Below, piece after piece: positions 13,830 through 16,184 of a stretch of 16,184 bases of DNA. The stretch is from positions 37,938 to 54,121 of the forward strand of contig DKGY01000078.1 of NCBI GenBank assembly GCA_002453475.1, read 5' to 3'. Source of the stretch: Clostridium sp. UBA6758 (GTDB lineage: Bacteria > Bacillota > Clostridia > Clostridiales > Clostridiaceae). How positions within the stretch are numbered: the first letter of the stretch is position 1; the number at the start of each line of letters is the position of its first letter. The position numbers were made by a program, and so were the translations under genes. Under the pieces are notes generated by a model. That model worked only from the letters and a program-made list of their open reading frames with translations. It was not told the origin of the DNA and ran no database searches.

Positions 13830-15795
13830 GATGTTCTATCAAAAGCTGGCTGTAAATAACATTAAAAAGAATGGAAAGACATATTTTCCATATATACTAA
13901 CTTGTATAAGCACTATTGCCATGTTTTATATCATGCACTTTATATCAGTAAATGATGGACTAAATAGTATGTCTGGTGGAAGGGAACTTAAAATAATACT
14001 CAATTTAGGCACTTATGTTATTGGTTTTTTCTCAGTGGTTTTTCTTTTTTATACTAACAGCTTTCTTATAAAGAGGCGTAAAAAAGAGCTGGGTTTATAT
14101 AATATTTTGGGTATGGAGAAAAAGCATATTGCTAAGTTGTTGCTTTGGGAAACCCTTTTCGTGGCAATTATAAGCATGATATTGGGACTGATATCTGGAA
14201 TTGCAGTAAGTAAGCTTATGTTTTTAGTACTTCTTAAGATTTTACAATTTAAGGTGCCGATGGGGTTTATTATATCAACTAACTCCATAGTTAAAACAGT
14301 TATTCTCTTTGGCTTTATTTTTATATTAACACTTATAAATAATATGAGACAAATTCATCTTGCAAAACCTGTTGAGCTTCTTAAGGGCGGTCAGGTTGGT
14401 GAAAAGGAGCCAAAAACAAAGTGGATTCTTACTTTAATTGGAATTCTCAGCCTTGGAGCAGGCTACTATATTGCCTTAACTACAGAATCGCCTCTAGCTG
14501 CGCTTAATATGTTCTTTCTGGCAGCAATTCTCGTTATGATAGGAACTTGGTCTTTATTTACTGCAGGAAGTATTGCTCTTTTAAAAATGCTTAGAAAAAA
14601 TAAGAAGTTTTATTATAAGACCAATCATTTTATAAATGTGTCTGGCATGATTTATCGAATGAAACAGAATGCAGTAGGACTTGCTAACATTTGTATTCTT
14701 TCAACTACTGTTCTAGTGATGTTATCTACAACAGTGTCACTGTATATTGGTATGGAGGATGTGCTTAGAACAAGATTTCCAAGAGATATTTCAATAAGCG
14801 CAAGAAATGTATCAAAAGAAAAGACAGAAGTGCTTAATAATATGATAAAAGAACAGGGGGATAAGGACGATATACTCATGAAAAATATAGTTAAATATCG
14901 CTCTTTGTCTCTACCTATGATACAAGATAAGAATTATTTCACAGATAATGGCGATTATTTGGATGCAAACAATTTAGGCTTCCTAGAGTTCATACCATTA
15001 AGTGAATATAATGACTTGGAAAATAAGTCTATTACTTTAAAGGAAAATGAAGTGCTGCTCTTTACTTACAGAGGAGAAATAGCTGAAGACAGCATTAATA
15101 TTTTAGGCAATGAGTTTAAAATAAAAGAACGTATAAATAGCATGACAGTGGATGGAATAGCATCCGCAGTAGTTGCTAACGGCTACTTTATTATCGTACC
15201 CGATGAAAAGACAATTGAAAAAATATATGCTTCTAGCACTCAGGCTGATGGCAAAATGGAGGATTTATCTTATTACTTTGCCTTTGATACCGATGATAAT
15301 GCGGAAAAGGAAATTGCTTTAACTAATGAAATTAATAGCAAAATAAAGCAATTATCTATTGATGCACGTTGTGAAGGCTTGGAAGAATCCAGAGAATCCT
15401 TCTTTTCTCTATACGGAGGACTTTTCTTCTTGGGGATATTCCTTGGAGCACTCTTTATTATGGCTACTGTGCTTATTATATACTACAAGCAGATTTCAGA
15501 AGGCTATGATGATAAGGAGCGTTTTGAAATTATGCAGAAGGTTGGCATGAGCAAAGAAGAAATTAAAAAATCAATTGGCAACCAAGTGCTTATGGTGTTC
15601 TTCCTGCCACTTGTAACAGCAATTATTCATATTGCATTTGCCTTTAAGGTTATCGTGAAGCTTCTTGCAGTATTAAATCTCACTAATGTTACATTGTTTG
15701 TAATCTGCACAGCAGGAACAATTTTTGTCTTTGCCATTTTCTATGCTATTGTTTATTTCCTAACTTCACGAGTTTATTATAAAATTGTCAGCTGA
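13822..15795 (+). CDS. ABC transporter permease, BceB-like
   Basis: This 657-residue permease shows the BceB pattern of ten membrane helices, at about 21-41, 61-81, 110-132, 150-172, 201-219, 229-251, 286-310, 531-555, 589-612 and 622-647. A large extracellular domain (about 311-528) lies between helices 7 and 8; in this family it recognises the peptide-lipid target and sets substrate specificity. FtsX-type coupling segments follow helix 2 (KRRKKELGLYNILGMEKKHI) and helix 8 (DDKERFEIMQKVGMSKEEI). The gene overlaps the ATPase by 8 bp and ends just before a strong terminator. With the upstream kinase and regulator it completes the module. The length is normal for the family (about 620-670). The exact drug cannot be predicted from the external domain by eye. 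Confidence 0.94.
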   Translation: MSKMFYQKLAVNNIKKNGKTYFPYILTCISTIAMFYIMHFISVNDGLNSMSGGRELKIILNLGTYVIGFFSVVFLFYTNSFLIKRRKKELGLYNILGMEKKHIAKLLLWETLFVAIISMILGLISGIAVSKLMFLVLLKILQFKVPMGFIISTNSIVKTVILFGFIFILTLINNMRQIHLAKPVELLKGGQVGEKEPKTKWILTLIGILSLGAGYYIALTTESPLAALNMFFLAAILVMIGTWSLFTAGSIALLKMLRKNKKFYYKTNHFINVSGMIYRMKQNAVGLANICILSTTVLVMLSTTVSLYIGMEDVLRTRFPRDISISARNVSKEKTEVLNNMIKEQGDKDDILMKNIVKYRSLSLPMIQDKNYFTDNGDYLDANNLGFLEFIPLSEYNDLENKSITLKENEVLLFTYRGEIAEDSINILGNEFKIKERINSMTVDGIASAVVANGYFIIVPDEKTIEKIYASSTQADGKMEDLSYYFAFDTDDNAEKEIALTNEINSKIKQLSIDARCEGLEESRESFFSLYGGLFFLGIFLGALFIMATVLIIYYKQISEGYDDKERFEIMQKVGMSKEEIKKSIGNQVLMVFFLPLVTAIIHIAFAFKVIVKLLAVLNLTNVTLFVICTAGTIFVFAIFYAIVYFLTSRVYYKIVS

Positions 15796-15816
15796 TTTAT
15801 TTTTTAGCTTAATAAA

Positions 15817-15866
15817 AAGGGACTGTCTTGAAACATGCTGGATCAGAGGTTTTGAGACAATCCCTT
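15817..15866 (+). terminator. Terminator of the Bce-type operon
   Basis: An 18-nt arm (AAGGGACTGTCTTGAAAC) pairs with GTTTTGAGACAATCCCTT at 15849-15866 with a few mismatches or G-U pairs, around a 14-nt loop. T residues follow within 5 nt (TATGTTTTTT). It lies 21 bp after the permease stop. Confidence 0.85.
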
Positions 15867-15920
15867 ATGTTTTTTAAACTTCAATTGCAGATAATTTTCA
15901 ATACAACGTATTTAAGTATT

Positions 15921-15958
15921 GGAGGAGAATCAAATCTAGAGGGAGGAGGTTCTCCTTC
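15921..15958 (+). terminator. Second hairpin upstream of the MerR gene
   Basis: GGAGGAGAATC (15921-15931) pairs with GGTTCTCCTTC (15948-15958) over 11 positions including two G-U pairs, around a 16-nt purine-rich loop. T-rich sequence follows (TTATTTTGCTTT). It could be a back-up terminator or an unrelated RNA structure. No gene lies directly upstream apart from the terminated operon. Confidence 0.4.
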
Positions 15959-16009
15959 TTATTTTGCTTTAAGAAGAAAATTAATGATATATAATTCTTT
16001 TGTAAAGTG

Positions 16010-16040
16010 TTGACCCTAGCACCACGTCATAGTGTAATAT
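16010..16040 (+). promoter_or_regulatory. MerR-type promoter with 19-bp spacer
   Basis: TTGACC (16010-16015) and TAATAT (16035-16040) are separated by 19 bp, longer than the normal 17. An imperfect 17-bp dyad with arms CTA..AC and GT..TAG (16016-16032) fills the spacer. Overlong spacers with a central dyad are the hallmark of promoters activated by MerR-family proteins through DNA distortion. The gene it drives is itself a MerR-family gene, which suggests autoregulation. Confidence 0.65.
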
Positions 16041-16133
16041 AAAAATATAGCTTGAATATATTAACAAAAACTCATAGCCGGCTGAGTATTAGATAATATT
16101 TATAGCTGTAAAATCAAACTTTGAGGTGTAGCA

Positions 16134-16184
16134 ATGAGAACAGTAAAACAAGTTTCGGATTTGACAGGAGTAAGTGTGCGTGCA
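16134..16184 (+). CDS. MerR-family transcriptional regulator (3' end beyond window)
   Basis: Only the first 17 residues are present: MRTVKQVSDLTGVSVRA. This is the first helix-turn-helix of MerR-family regulators, which typically read M-x-x-V-K-E-V-A-x-L-T-G-V-S-V-R-T-L-H-Y-Y-D. GAGGTG lies 5 nt before the ATG. The effector-binding domain lies outside the window, so the subfamily (for example TipA-like or multidrug type) cannot be decided, although V-S-V-R-A at this position is common in TipA/Mta-type members. The promoter upstream has the 19-bp spacer expected for regulation by such a protein. Confidence 0.85.
   Translation, partial: MRTVKQVSDLTGVSVRA

Noticed and set aside
15828..16013. 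61-codon plus-strand frame after the Bce-type operon
   Set aside because: It runs through the terminator stem, the second hairpin and the MerR promoter region; no start signal.

Overview
The window looks like chromosome or a large mobile region from a low-GC, spore-former-type Firmicute, most likely Clostridium or a close relative. Genes are AT-rich and preceded by strong AGGAGG-type ribosome binding sites. The content (a Bce-type peptide-resistance module, xpaC-telA, a short peptide-deformylase paralogue and an IS1595-type remnant) is typical of clostridia. The species cannot be read from the sequence.

Region 1 (1-3084) is the end of an operon for a two-component ABC exporter: an ATPase cut by the window edge, then an overlapping 780-residue permease with two FtsX/MacB-type halves, closed by a strong hairpin. 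Parts of it are clearly richer in GC than what follows, and it has no visible regulator inside the window.

Region 2 (about 3085-11200) is a patchwork of small accessory genes and gene debris. In order it holds: an unidentified minus-strand fragment; an N-terminal fragment of an AraC-type regulator whose start codon is now ATA; a short peptide deformylase-like gene; a gene resembling Imm-5-like immunity proteins that seems to lack its N-terminus; the xpaC-telA stress-gene pair; an unknown 166-residue gene; an atypical protein-kinase-like gene; a GNAT acetyltransferase on the minus strand; a broken IS1595-family transposase; and two short orphan ORFs. A roughly 100-bp element occurs on both sides of xpaC-telA in the same orientation. 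Each copy has short direct repeats at its ends and a central hairpin whose stem bases differ between copies but still pair. This is the most interesting uncatalogued feature I found.

Region 3 (about 11116-15866) is a complete Bce-type antimicrobial-peptide sensing and resistance module: OmpR-family response regulator, intramembrane-sensing histidine kinase with almost no extracellular loop, ATPase, and a 10-helix permease with a large external domain. The gap between the kinase and transporter genes carries TTACA-N4-TGTAA, the type of site bound by BceR-like regulators, then a perfect 14-bp hairpin and a -10 box. The transporter is therefore probably induced by its own two-component system. 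A long hairpin terminates the operon.

Region 4 (15867-16184) holds a further hairpin and the start of a MerR-family regulator, cut by the window edge. Its promoter has -35 and -10 boxes 19 bp apart with an imperfect dyad between them, as expected for a MerR-controlled, self-regulated promoter.
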